Source of the DNA: Bugula neritina
Lineage: Eukaryota > Bryozoa > Gymnolaemata > Cheilostomatida > Bugulidae
Reading direction: 5' to 3'
NCBI GenBank assembly: GCA_964035545.1
Contig: OZ037770.1
Location: forward strand, 9,122,973 to 9,186,972
Length of the DNA: 64,000 bases
In this document: positions 1 to 8,712 of the stretch, piece by piece
Position numbering within the stretch: position 1 is the stretch's first letter
Layout: each line of letters starts with the position of its first letter
Notes under the pieces: model-generated
Told to the model about the DNA's origin: nothing
The model's database searches: none
Seen by the model: only the letters and a program-made list of their open reading frames with translations
Program-made: the position numbers and the translations under genes

Positions 1-269
1 GAGAGCGTATGGCACACCAAAGAAAGAACATGACTATGTACAGTAATAAAAAAAGGTATATAAAAAAAATATATAACAATAAAACACACGATGACACTGA
101 TGGGAGGCACTTGTAAGTGAATAGTCCATAGAGTTAGAGATGCATACTTGTAGGTTACCATAAGATTGTCACACTGAGGAATTGTTTGTTAGCACCGGGC
201 ATGAGAGGGGTTCGAGATGGGGCACCACCTGCGGTACCATCACGGGTAGGGAGTTTGGGGATGTCGTCT

Positions 270-1358
270 TCAAGCGCTTCCTTTCATTCGGGCTACAGAG
301 GCAGAGAGGGCCCGGAGTTCAGACGCGGCGGCAGAGATTCTCGGTGTCAGTCTTTGCACTTCTTTCTCTAGTTCTCGTATCCGCTCTTCTGCTTCTCCTA
401 GGTTCTGGGCGGGGGCAGAGTGCCGGTTGGGAGACGAAGATGGCCAGCGCCGTTTACGAGAAGGCCTTGGGGAGACGGGGGGAGAGGGACGCCATCGCTG
501 TGGTACTTCGATGCGTCGTAGCACGACTCTGGGTATGGAGTCGGGGCGGGGCACTGTGCGTGCGGGGGGTGATGGGCGGGGTACGTGTGGTCTCCTATAT
601 CCGGGTGGTTTAGGGCAGGGTCCTTGCGTGATGGTCCTGGGTGCGGGGAATTCCTGACGCAGCCGTTCGTAGCGAGCTGGGTCTGATATGAACGGTCGGA
701 TGAGATCAAGGAATTGTGGAAAGGAGGGTTCGTCGACTTCGAAAAGGTGTCCAACGTGGCATCCCATAGTTCGCTGGTGACGGAGGATGTAGTCCCTGTG
801 GTAACTATATTCACCACAGGGACAAAAGTTGGTGAAATAATGTTGGGGAACGTGAACTCGAAGTCTTCGTGGGGTGGTGAAATGAACCTGGCATAAACGG
901 CAGGTGGTGCATTGGTCGTCTCCCTTATGTTCTCGTATAAGTGCTTCTGTGTCTGGGGTAACCCAGCATGACTGGTGTAAGAGTGCCTCCAGAAGTGTAG
1001 TGGGAACGGGTTCCTCGTTCCAAGCCATTTCCAATGACGGCATGTCACAGGGAAGAGGAGAGAGAGCGGTATCTAAAAGAGCAGAATTACTGTTAGATCG
1101 AGTGTGATCTTTACACCATAATTCTGATGACAACCGACTGTTACTAGTCTGGGAGTCATACATCTTTTTAGATAGCACTTGAGGGACTGAGTCGTGTCGT
1201 GTAGACTGACAGAGAGACATAGTGTCAAGCTCCAGATCTAGTAGATCGTCGGCCATCGTTATGTTCTCGTCGCCTTTCACGTAGGACTCAGTCCCCAGTA
1301 GTTGTGATTCAATCAAGGCGATTGAATCAGAACTGACTGATGGTAGACTTGTTTCCAT
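270..1358 (-). CDS. Gypsy ORF3: zinc-finger and coiled-coil protein (copy 1)
   Basis: This 362-aa ORF lies downstream of pol, in the position of env in retroviruses. It has no signal peptide or membrane segment. The acidic N-terminal part is low in complexity. A central C-x2-C-x12-H-x3-H zinc finger is followed by a second C-x-C-x12-H-x5-C cluster (CPCGEYSY...). A basic Pro/Arg-rich stretch and a heptad-like coiled coil (about the last 45 residues, EAEERIRELEKEVQRL) end the protein. The equivalent ORF is present in copies 2 and 3, and only copy 1 keeps the full architecture in one frame. Family-level knowledge does not assign a function. Nucleic-acid binding is an inference from the zinc fingers. 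Confidence 0.85.
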   Translation of the reverse strand: METSLPSVSSDSIALIESQLLGTESYVKGDENITMADDLLDLELDTMSLCQSTRHDSVPQVLSKKMYDSQTSNSRLSSELWCKDHTRSNSNSALLDTALSPLPCDMPSLEMAWNEEPVPTTLLEALLHQSCWVTPDTEALIREHKGDDQCTTCRLCQVHFTTPRRLRVHVPQHYFTNFCPCGEYSYHRDYILRHQRTMGCHVGHLFEVDEPSFPQFLDLIRPFISDPARYERLRQEFPAPRTITQGPCPKPPGYRRPHVPRPSPPARTVPRPDSIPRVVLRRIEVPQRWRPSPPVSPRPSRKRRWPSSSPNRHSAPAQNLGEAEERIRELEKEVQRLTPRISAAASELRALSASVARMKGSA

Positions 1359-1423
1359 GAGTGGAAATGTTAGCTCAGAGCAAGCTTACCTGAGAACCCG
1401 GTATTTGTAATCATACTCAGCGT

Positions 1424-1885
1424 TCAAGCTTGGATGTCCGTGGATTGAGTTTGAATGCGTCTGCCCTTGACAACGTCAGCGTAGGAAAAGACTGGGCAGC
1501 GTGGTTGTTGCGCGCGACTGGAACTATTTGCCCCGGGTGTAGTAGTTTTGTTTACTACTCCGCCTTCGCAAAAGTTGAGATTTCCGTGGTGTTCACAACT
1601 CCCACGCTTTGCTGCCAGTCCTTCCGTACGGCGCCCAGCTGGACTTTCGTAACTGCCGTTTGTAACACGGTCACATACGAAGTCTTTCAGGTATGCTGGG
1701 GGTTGTCTAGTACGCTGTCCCCGTCCCAGGGGAGGTGACGTATCAGCTGGAGATGGGGTTGTAGTTGCTGGTTGGGGCGGTGTGCTCACTGGTGGGCTAT
1801 TTTGCTCTACCTGTGGCGTTTCTAGCCCGCCGTTGATGATGGTGTTTCCCTCTCCGCTGTTGTCTCCGGATGGAGCCCCTCCCAC
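1424..1885 (-). pseudogene. Gypsy pol C-terminal tail, frame-shifted (copy 1)
   Basis: This frame carries the tail that follows integrase in copies 2 and 3: a Pro/Thr-rich stretch, then RTRQPPAYLKDFVCD and FSYADVVKGRRI. It is out of frame with the main pol ORF. The shift lies near a run of G residues at about 1886-1894, so it may be a mutation or a homopolymer sequencing error. A strong splice-donor-like CAG|GTAAGC sits at the end of the tail (boundary 1390/1389). Confidence 0.75.
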
Positions 1886-4800
1886 GGGGGGGGTTTTGCA
1901 CTTCCGGACGCGGACGCGGACGCGGATCCGGAAGTGGTGGGGGTAGACTTGGTACTGGGGGCGGTGGGCGCACTTCCGTTGGTAGGAGTGGCGTTTCCTG
2001 CCTCACCAAGTCCTCCTCCCGCGGCACAACCACTTCGTATTCTGGTCCATGCCGTTGCCGCCCGCGCGTTGCTGTCTGCCTCCTGGGCTTCAACAACGGG
2101 GGGGCTGCTCCTGCTGCTCCTGGGCTAGCCCAATACGGTTTCAAGCGAGCTTCATTCTGGACAGAGACCTGTCCAGATCGCTCCAACTTGTCTGTATGAT
2201 TGGGCATTGCCTCAACTACAACGTAGGGTCCCACAAACTTAGGCTGGAGCTTAGCCGCTTGTCCTCGACGCCTACGGTAGTTGATCATCCACACCCAGTC
2301 CCCAGTTTGATAGAGGGGTGGTTCCTGAGAGTCCTCCTGCCGTACCTGCCACTGCTTTGCTTGCAGTATTTCGTGTGCGGCACTCAGGTCCTCTATCAAT
2401 TTACTGGCATACTCGTGGATAGTATAGTCCTGCTCTGGGATGTGGTATGTGAGGTGGTCAGGCACTCGCGTCTCCCGACCGAGTATCAGGAGGTTAGGGG
2501 TTTCCCCCGTACTGGTGTGTGGTGTAATACGGTAGGCCCGCATTACTTGCGGTAGTACCGTATCCCATTCCTCCTGACCCCGGCCGAGGAGCAGACTGCG
2601 CAGTGCATCGCCCAACATGCGGTTGTTGCGTTCCACCACCCCATTGCCCTGAGGATGGTACGGGTTGGTCCTGCTTTGGTTTACTCCCCAGAGGCGGCAG
2701 AGGTCGCTCAACAGTTGGGACTGGAATTGAGCCCCCTGATCCGAATGTATCTGTTCGGGTAGTCCGAGATAGCAGAATACATTTTGGTCCAGCACCCTGG
2801 CCACCGTGGGGGCGGACGCATCTGGAATAGCCAGGGCGTCCGCCCACCGTGTAAAGTGGTCGGTTAATACTAGGATCCAACTGTGTCCTCTGGGGGTGAC
2901 GGGCATGGGTCCGACTAGGTCGATAGCTACCACCTGCCATGGCCTCCCAGCATATAGCCTACGCCGTCCCGCTTCGCCAGGGAGACGGCCATGCTTGCTG
3001 GCCTGGCAGATTTCGCATTGTTTGACTTTACGCCGTACCTCACGCTCCATGCCGGGCCAGTACCACCGGAGCTGTAACTTGAAGAGCACCCTGCTTACCC
3101 CGGCGTGGGCCTGTTTGTGGGTGTCCCATACTAACTCCCAGCGTATGGCGGCTGGGCAGATCACCCGCTTTCTTCCGTACTGGCTGTTGTGGGCGGCCAC
3201 TGTGATGGTCAGCAGACCATCTGGCCCGATCCGCAGCGAGTCCCAACGTTGACAGTACGACCGTAACTCGGTGCATCCCTGCCGCAGCTGTTCTTCACTG
3301 GGTCGTCGCCCCTCCTTTTTGGCGCGATATACGTCGGCTACTACTCCGGGGAGGTTCTCCTGGAGTCTTCGTAGCTCCCTGACGTTATCAGCCAAGACAG
3401 GATTGGCACGGAGGCGTTGGATAGCCTCCGGGGGCGTAGTGGCCTTCCGTAGGAGTTGACCCTGGTCCCAGTCATACTCCGTTTCAGAGTGGTTCAATGC
3501 TCTCAACTCGGATTTTGGGGGACCTCCATCCCTCTTCTCGATGTTGAGACACTGCTTGCACCCCTCGTCCGGTCGCCGGCTCAGTCCATCAGCATTGCCG
3601 TGTTTCTTACCGGGCCGGTGCTCGATCCGGTAAGAGAACTCGGCCAGGACCTCGAGCCATCGGGCGACTTGGCTGGACGGTTCTGCTCTCTTGCATAACC
3701 AAATCAAGGAGGCGTGGTCGGTCCGCAAGCGGAACTTCCTGCCGTATAGATAAGGTCTGAAATGCTTCACCGACTTGATTACTGCCAGCAGTTCCTTTCG
3801 GGTAGTGCAGTAATCTCGTTCAGTGGGTGAGAGAGACTTACTGTAATAGGCCACGACCACTTCGCGGCCCTCCTGCACCTGGGACAGCACAGCGCCGACA
3901 TTTTGGTCACTGGCGTCGGTATCGAGAATGTACTCCAGGGCAGGGTCTGGATAGGCTAGGATAAGGGCCTCCAGCAGGCGGCCCTTGAGGCAGTCGAACG
4001 CTCTCTGTTCGACGGGAGTCCACTGCCAGGTCACCCCCTTTGCGGTGAGCCGGTTTAATGGCTGCGCTACCCCCGCAAAGTCTGGTATGTATTGCCTGTA
4101 ATACCCTACCAGCCCCAGGAAAGCCCGTAGTCCGGTCAAATCCTGAGGGGTTACCCAATCTTTTATAGCTTGTACCTTTTCGGGATCCGTCGCCACACCG
4201 TGACGGCCGACGACGTGTCCCAGGTACTTCACCTCTGGCTGCAAGAGAGCGCACTTGGAGGGTTTGAGCTTTAGATTGGCACCTCGGAGTCGATCGAAGA
4301 CCTCCCGCAGACGGATGACGTGTGTCTGAAAGTCTGGGGAGATCACGATGACGTCGTCGAGGTATACCAGCAGTGTCTTCCAGTGGATTCCACTGAGGAC
4401 CTGTTCCATGAGCCGCTGGAACGTGGCGGGGGCAGAAGTCAGTCCAAAGGGGAGGACTTTCCACTTCCATAAGCCGTCCCGCGTGATGAACGCCGCCTTC
4501 TCCTGGGCGTCCGGGCTGAGGGGGACCTGCCAATAGCCGCTCAACAAGTCTAGCGTACTGAAGTACTTGCTGCCGGCTAAGGCGTCCAGAGATTCGTCGA
4601 TCCTGGGTAAGGGGTAGGCGTCCTGTATGGTCACGCTATTGAGCTTGCGATAATCCACACACAACCGCCAACTGCCGTCTTTCTTTCGGACCAGGACGAC
4701 CAGCGAGCTCCACGCACTATGTGCTGGCTCGATGAGGCCGCGGTCCAAAAGATCCCGGACTTGTTGGCTGACCTCCTTTTCCTTCTCGGGTCCCAGCCTC

Positions 4801-5156
4801 CTAGTGGGCTGTCGAATAGGGGTAGTCCCTGCAGCTAGCGATATCTCATGACGGACGGCCGTGGTCAGGCCGACGTCATGGTCCCCGCTGCTGAACACGT
4901 CGCTATAATCACGTAGCAACTGAGCCATGGCCTGGCGTTCCACGTTGCTCGTGCAGCCGTCACACGCTGCCTGGTATAGCTCTTTGACATGTGGTGGGAT
5001 GGTCCCCCGCCTAACTGACAGGCTCTGTTGGGGACCTTCCGTCGCAGCTCCCAGCGACGACCCTATATCCTCCTCCTGAACGGAGTGGAAGCGACCCAGC
5101 ATGGATCCTGACGGCAATTGTACCGCTTCGGAGAAGGGGTTGACACACTGCACCAA
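1797..5156 (-). CDS. pol: Gypsy pol: reverse transcriptase, RNase H, integrase (copy 1)
   Basis: This 1119-aa ORF holds the core replication enzymes. The RT begins after a protease linker and shows RKKDGSWRLCVDYRKL, LPFGLTSAPATFQRLM and the catalytic YLDD. RNase H follows with ILDTDASDQNVGAVLSQ and the TDHASLIWL block. Integrase has an HHCC zinc domain (HKQAHAGV...CEICQASK) and a DDE core: D in AIDLVGPMP, D in HSDQGAQFQS, E in GNGVVERNNR. It ends with a GPY/F-like module (GPYVVVEAMP). The ORF opens just after a break from the protease frame and ends in a shifted frame near 1880. It is typical of Metaviridae in domain order. Confidence 0.95.
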   Translation of the reverse strand: MVQCVNPFSEAVQLPSGSMLGRFHSVQEEDIGSSLGAATEGPQQSLSVRRGTIPPHVKELYQAACDGCTSNVERQAMAQLLRDYSDVFSSGDHDVGLTTAVRHEISLAAGTTPIRQPTRRLGPEKEKEVSQQVRDLLDRGLIEPAHSAWSSLVVLVRKKDGSWRLCVDYRKLNSVTIQDAYPLPRIDESLDALAGSKYFSTLDLLSGYWQVPLSPDAQEKAAFITRDGLWKWKVLPFGLTSAPATFQRLMEQVLSGIHWKTLLVYLDDVIVISPDFQTHVIRLREVFDRLRGANLKLKPSKCALLQPEVKYLGHVVGRHGVATDPEKVQAIKDWVTPQDLTGLRAFLGLVGYYRQYIPDFAGVAQPLNRLTAKGVTWQWTPVEQRAFDCLKGRLLEALILAYPDPALEYILDTDASDQNVGAVLSQVQEGREVVVAYYSKSLSPTERDYCTTRKELLAVIKSVKHFRPYLYGRKFRLRTDHASLIWLCKRAEPSSQVARWLEVLAEFSYRIEHRPGKKHGNADGLSRRPDEGCKQCLNIEKRDGGPPKSELRALNHSETEYDWDQGQLLRKATTPPEAIQRLRANPVLADNVRELRRLQENLPGVVADVYRAKKEGRRPSEEQLRQGCTELRSYCQRWDSLRIGPDGLLTITVAAHNSQYGRKRVICPAAIRWELVWDTHKQAHAGVSRVLFKLQLRWYWPGMEREVRRKVKQCEICQASKHGRLPGEAGRRRLYAGRPWQVVAIDLVGPMPVTPRGHSWILVLTDHFTRWADALAIPDASAPTVARVLDQNVFCYLGLPEQIHSDQGAQFQSQLLSDLCRLWGVNQSRTNPYHPQGNGVVERNNRMLGDALRSLLLGRGQEEWDTVLPQVMRAYRITPHTSTGETPNLLILGRETRVPDHLTYHIPEQDYTIHEYASKLIEDLSAAHEILQAKQWQVRQEDSQEPPLYQTGDWVWMINYRRRRGQAAKLQPKFVGPYVVVEAMPNHTDKLERSGQVSVQNEARLKPYWASPGAAGAAPPLLKPRRQTATRGRQRHGPEYEVVVPREEDLVRQETPLLPTEVRPPPPVPSLPPPLPDPRPRPRPEVQNPPRGRGSIRRQQRRGKHHHQRRARNATGRAK

Positions 5157-5165
5157 GATCTCTCC

Positions 5166-5696
5166 TCAGTCAGTCAGCCGGTTAAGACTGCTGGCGAGTT
5201 GGATTCTTGTGTGTGCACCTTCGACAACCCCTAACCCCGAGAGTTGGCTATTGTTCACTCTGCAGTGAACGGTAGCCCGGGAGCGGCCGGGTATAGTACA
5301 GTTCCGTACTACCTGCACACCTCCCGCTAGGGGACGACCGAACTTGTCGACACAGGCGAGCTCCCTGCCGTTCATTAGCATGGCTGACTTGCTAAAGTCA
5401 ATATGGCACCCGTGTCTCTTCAAGAACGGCATCCCCAGTATGGCATCTTCTTCAAGTTGGCTGATGACGAAGGTTTCCTGAATGACCTGGTCGCAGACGC
5501 GCCCAGTCAGTTCTATGATACCGTAGAAAGGAATCCGTGACCCGTCAGCTAGGGTGCCCGGTTCCCCGGTATAGGGAGCTAAGGCTCCCCTCTCCCTAGG
5601 GGGGAGGGTGTCAAAGACCCGACGGCTGAGGAGATTAGTGGTACACCCGGAGTCTAACAGAAAGGTGACAGCTTTGCCAGCCACCTTTCTTGGCAA
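5166..5696 (-). CDS. Gypsy aspartic protease segment (copy 1)
   Basis: This frame holds the retropepsin-like domain. The catalytic motif is LLDSGCTTNLLS near residue 15, and the later hydrophobic ILGMPFLKRHGC block corresponds to the family's second conserved element. A stop at the start of the linker (RLTD then stop) separates it from the RT frame that opens at 5156. In copies 2 and 3 the protease and RT regions are in one frame, so a small indel here is likely. Confidence 0.88.
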   Translation of the reverse strand: MPRKVAGKAVTFLLDSGCTTNLLSRRVFDTLPPRERGALAPYTGEPGTLADGSRIPFYGIIELTGRVCDQVIQETFVISQLEEDAILGMPFLKRHGCHIDFSKSAMLMNGRELACVDKFGRPLAGGVQVVRNCTIPGRSRATVHCRVNNSQLSGLGVVEGAHTRIQLASSLNRLTD

Positions 5697-6432
5697 GAAG
5701 TAGCTGCCTCCGTGAGGTTGTACCCGTACTCCCCCAGCATGCTCGGTCTCGGCCGAACGGGGCTGTGCCCGTTTGTTCCGCGGTTTGCGGGGCCGGTGAG
5801 AGTTTCCTTGCGGGGGGGGGGGTGTTTTGATCCCCCCCGATGCCCTGAGGGGCCTCGCTGGTCTGCTCCATTACTGGTAACGGACCGAAGCGGTTGGTAA
5901 GAGGCAGAGAGAAGGGGTCTCGTGGTCGACCCGATTGGCTGGTTCGGCGGGGTGTTTGCCACTGATGGGGGGCGTGCCGCTGGGCCCGTACAGGCTCCTG
6001 GCGACACCCACCCCGTTTTCCTCTCGGTTTGGGTCCGCGGAGCTCTGGAGGTCTCCGGGGAGGTTGAGGTTTCTGCTGCCGTTTGAATCGTGGGCCGCTT
6101 GAGCGGCGGTGTCCCTGGATGCCGCATTCCCAGCGTTGCATAGTGGGTCTGGGGGGTTTTGTGGCTGGTCTCTTATATTTCCTGGAGTGGTTGTATGTTA
6201 TGGTCGCCACCAATTGTCCCAGTTTAGTCATCAAGCGGTCCATCTCCATCTCTATAGGGGGGTTAGTGGTAGCGGCAGCTAGGCGGACCGGGTGGTCTGG
6301 CTCCCTAGGGGTCCGTGGGGTAGTCTCCTCCGTCTTGTAGAGTTGCTCGGCCCCAGCGTAGGCCTTGTTTTCTTGGATTGCGGCCTCGATTGTGGTTACT
6401 CCCTTGGCTTGTAACTGGTGGTGGAAGTCCAA
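5635..6432 (-). pseudogene. gag: Gypsy gag C-terminal half (copy 1), frame-shifted
   Basis: This frame starts in the end of the capsid-like gag domain (LQAKGVTTIEAAIQENKAYA) and continues through a Pro/Arg-rich region. A degraded zinc knuckle is visible (WECGIQGHRRSSG): one CysCys pair and the last Cys are missing. The frame then overlaps the protease ORF. It is separated from the N-terminal gag half (6499-6894) by a frameshift near 6440-6500. Confidence 0.72.
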
Positions 6433-6498
6433 AGAGTTGAGGGACTGTACAAAAGCTTCGAATGTATAGTGCCGTCTGTGTGTTTCTGGCAGATCGCT

Positions 6499-6894
6499 CT
6501 ACGCGGTCCGTGCCAGTCTCTGCACCAGAGTGGCGTGATCAGGAAGCGGTGTACATGTCTTGCGGAGCAGTCCCTGCAGCCTGGACTCGGCGACGGCAAC
6601 GGGTATGCCAAAACGGGCCCGTAGTGTAGCAATGATCCCATTTACGCTAGATTTCCACCCGTACGGCTTGGCTTCTTCCATCAGTGCCATTCGCAGTTTC
6701 GCAAGAGTTACTCTTGGCGGCCATCTTGTAATGGCTGCAACTTCATGGAACTCTTGAATGAACTGTTCAACATCTTCAAGGCCCGTGAATACGGGAACCT
6801 CTAATGTATTCCTATATGCCTCCTCTCCAGCTCTGAAAGGGCCTATGATAATATTTCGCTCACATTCTTCCATTGAAGTTACACTTTCGTCCAT
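6499..6894 (-). pseudogene. gag: Gypsy gag N-terminal half (copy 1)
   Basis: This 131-residue frame is homologous to the N-terminal part of copy 3 gag. Shared landmarks are GEEAYRNTLEVPVFTGLEDV, the QFIQEFHEV helix and the LRARFG block. It begins 45-65 nt inside the primer-binding site, as expected for gag. It stops at RLARTA, where copy 3 continues, so the gene is broken. Confidence 0.8.
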
Positions 6895-6937
6895 GATGTT
6901 CTAATACTTTCTCATTGTCTTTATACAGTAGCTAGTG

Positions 6938-6955
6938 ATCCCACCGCTGCCACCA
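6938..6955 (-). other. Primer-binding site of gypsy copy 1 (tRNA-Leu type)
   Basis: On the minus strand the sequence TGGTGGCAGCGGTGGGAT starts one nucleotide (G) after the CA end of the LTR. It is complementary to the 3' end of animal tRNA-Leu(AAG/UAG), which ends CCCACCGCTGCCA plus CCA. The same 18 nt occur at the same spacing in copy 3. Confidence 0.88.
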
Positions 6956-6956
6956 C

Positions 6957-7233
6957 TGTAGTAATTCGTGCAATTACTGTGCGTGGGTTCCTAGCTTGTA
7001 ATTATAGTCTATTTATCCACATCAATAAAGTATTTAAGTAAGATTCCACAAGGTTTATTTACTACTAAGTATATTGAAAGATACAAAAAGTACGCAGATT
7101 AGAAAAACTACATCTTTACTTGTTTAGTACGCTCTCTCTACTACTGCTACTACTACTCGCTGAGGGTTATCACATGACGCACTCTGATTGGCTAAAGGGG
7201 CTTGGGGGACGCGCGTATTACGTACTCACTACA
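6957..7233 (-). repeat. 5' LTR of gypsy copy 1
   Basis: On the minus strand this runs from TGTAGTGAGTACG to ...ATTACTACA, giving TG...CA ends and 277 bp. Its inner edge abuts the primer-binding site after one spacer base, and its outer edge abuts ATAT in host spacer. The sequence differs clearly from the LTRs of copies 2 and 3, so copy 1 belongs to a sister subfamily. Confidence 0.85.
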
Positions 7234-8712
7234 ATATACAGGTAACAGATGTAAGTAACTTATACAGGTAGCTTATGCAGGTAACTTATTATGCATATTA
7301 GTGGCAAGTTACTACCTCTGTTTACTATAATGTAATGCAGTCCCAGATGTGTACTATTTCTCAGTGAATATCACAGTTTTATTTTTTGATATAATAAAAC
7401 CACTTTATTCTGAAATCAGTTTTTGATTTTGGATCATCTCATTCATATCTTTGAACCTGGCTGAACATGTTTAAATAGTATTGTTTCACACAGCTTTTAG
7501 TTATCTAATGTTAAAGCAATTATTTTTATTTAATAACTTTCTTACAGCAACAAGTAAAAACAGTGCTAGGCTTGCTTCTCCAATAACCCAACATAGGCAA
7601 GAACATACACTCTTCACCAACATTGTAATAATAGCTTTCTTTTAATTTATTATAAACATTGCACTGAACATGAATAAAACTGTATTGCAAACTTGCTGAT
7701 AGCGAGAAGTCAAGGTAAGCCAACTTCTCTAATAACTCAAGTAAGAATCTACAACTCTGCATCTATAACAGGCTGCTACATTGCTAATGTTATACTCTAT
7801 ACATAATAGAAATTCTGTAACCTACTTTACTGCAATAAGACATGGTGATGTGTTCATATAGTGAAATATTTACTCAGTAGCAGCTGCAATCACTTTGATT
7901 TATTCACTCTTTATAGGATATATTGGAATAATTATTCACGTTGAATATTATTCTAGGACAGCCAATCAAATGATAAGATAATCACACAGTATCAAACAGG
8001 TTATAGACTACATTATGTAAAACATTAGCTTGTCATACAAATATAGGGAATTTAAAGTAGCATAAATGATACACTAGAATGAATGTCGGAGTAGTGAATG
8101 GTACACATTGTGACATAATAGAATTGCAGTCTGTAGTAAATGTTGACATAAATACATTGATCTCTACATAACCATTTAATACAAATAGGTCATTGGGACA
8201 TTAGGTAAAATATAAGCTCGATATACAAATATGGTAACTTAAAATCAGCATAAGCTATGAAGTGAAAATAATGTAGCAGTATTGAATAATATTAAACATT
8301 AAAGGATAAGCATTGGGATATAATAGCGTTTCAGTTTGTAGGCTGTGTGAAAATAAGTTATTACTTGAAATTATCTATGTTTAGGTGTGTATGTTAGTTA
8401 CTGGCATGTAATACAGCCTCCCACACCTTGAATAACTAAATAAGTGAGTTACTGGGACGTCACACAGCCTGCCACACTGTATCATAGCTCCATGTTGAAG
8501 AACTCAGTCTGCAGAGTCAAAGTTGAGAATCATCTAGAAATAACAGACACAGTGTATATGTAGAAGTTGTACATCTCAGACATATCACCACAAATATGTA
8601 CATTAGTAGAAAACACAGAGTTGAGCACCAGATGTATTCAAACAGAGTCTAGTGTGATAAACAATATAATAAATGTACCACAAGATGGAATAATATCCTG
8701 TCACACACCTGT
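7234..8712. other. Intergenic spacer downstream of gene A
   Basis: This AT-rich stretch has no convincing gene. It is paralogous to about 56.93-58.35 kb, and partly to 39.65-40.5 kb. The segment from about 8480 to 8712 is strongly conserved in all five gene units and is probably the 3' UTR of gene A. A CRE-like module precedes it (8390-8480). Confidence 0.7.
8390..8480. promoter_or_regulatory. Conserved CRE-like module downstream of gene A
   Basis: GTTACTGG...GTTACTGGGACGTCACACAG lies about 240-320 bp beyond the stop codon. The second half keeps a GACGTCA core; the first half has decayed here. The same two-part module recurs downstream of the other four genes. Binding by bZIP/CREB-type factors is inferred from motif similarity only. 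Confidence 0.4.

Larger units (their letters stand above)
1..7233 (-). mobile_element. Ty3/gypsy retrotransposon, copy 1 (left end outside window)
   Basis: This is a nearly full-length gypsy element read right to left: 5' LTR (6957-7233), tRNA-Leu-type primer site, gag, protease, RT-RNase H-integrase, then a zinc-finger ORF3. The 3' LTR should lie just left of position 1. The outer end of the 5' LTR is followed by ATAT (7234-7237), the same target tetranucleotide seen for copies 2 and 3. The flank beyond it (from 7238) matches the gene-array spacer near 56.94 kb, so the insertion lies in the duplicated spacer. The element is about 50-55% GC against an AT-rich host. Frame breaks in gag, between protease and RT, and in the pol tail mean this copy is unlikely to be autonomous. 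Confidence 0.93.

Noticed and set aside
270-1358. Possible envelope gene
   Set aside because: No signal peptide, transmembrane segment or furin-like site; the zinc-finger pattern points elsewhere.
1797-2300. Chromodomain at the integrase C-terminus
   Set aside because: Only a GPY/F-like module and a Pro-rich tail are visible; no aromatic chromodomain pattern.
7526-7762. 78-codon minus-strand frame in the spacer
   Set aside because: The paralogous spacer near 57.24-57.47 kb breaks the frame, and there are no motifs or splice context.
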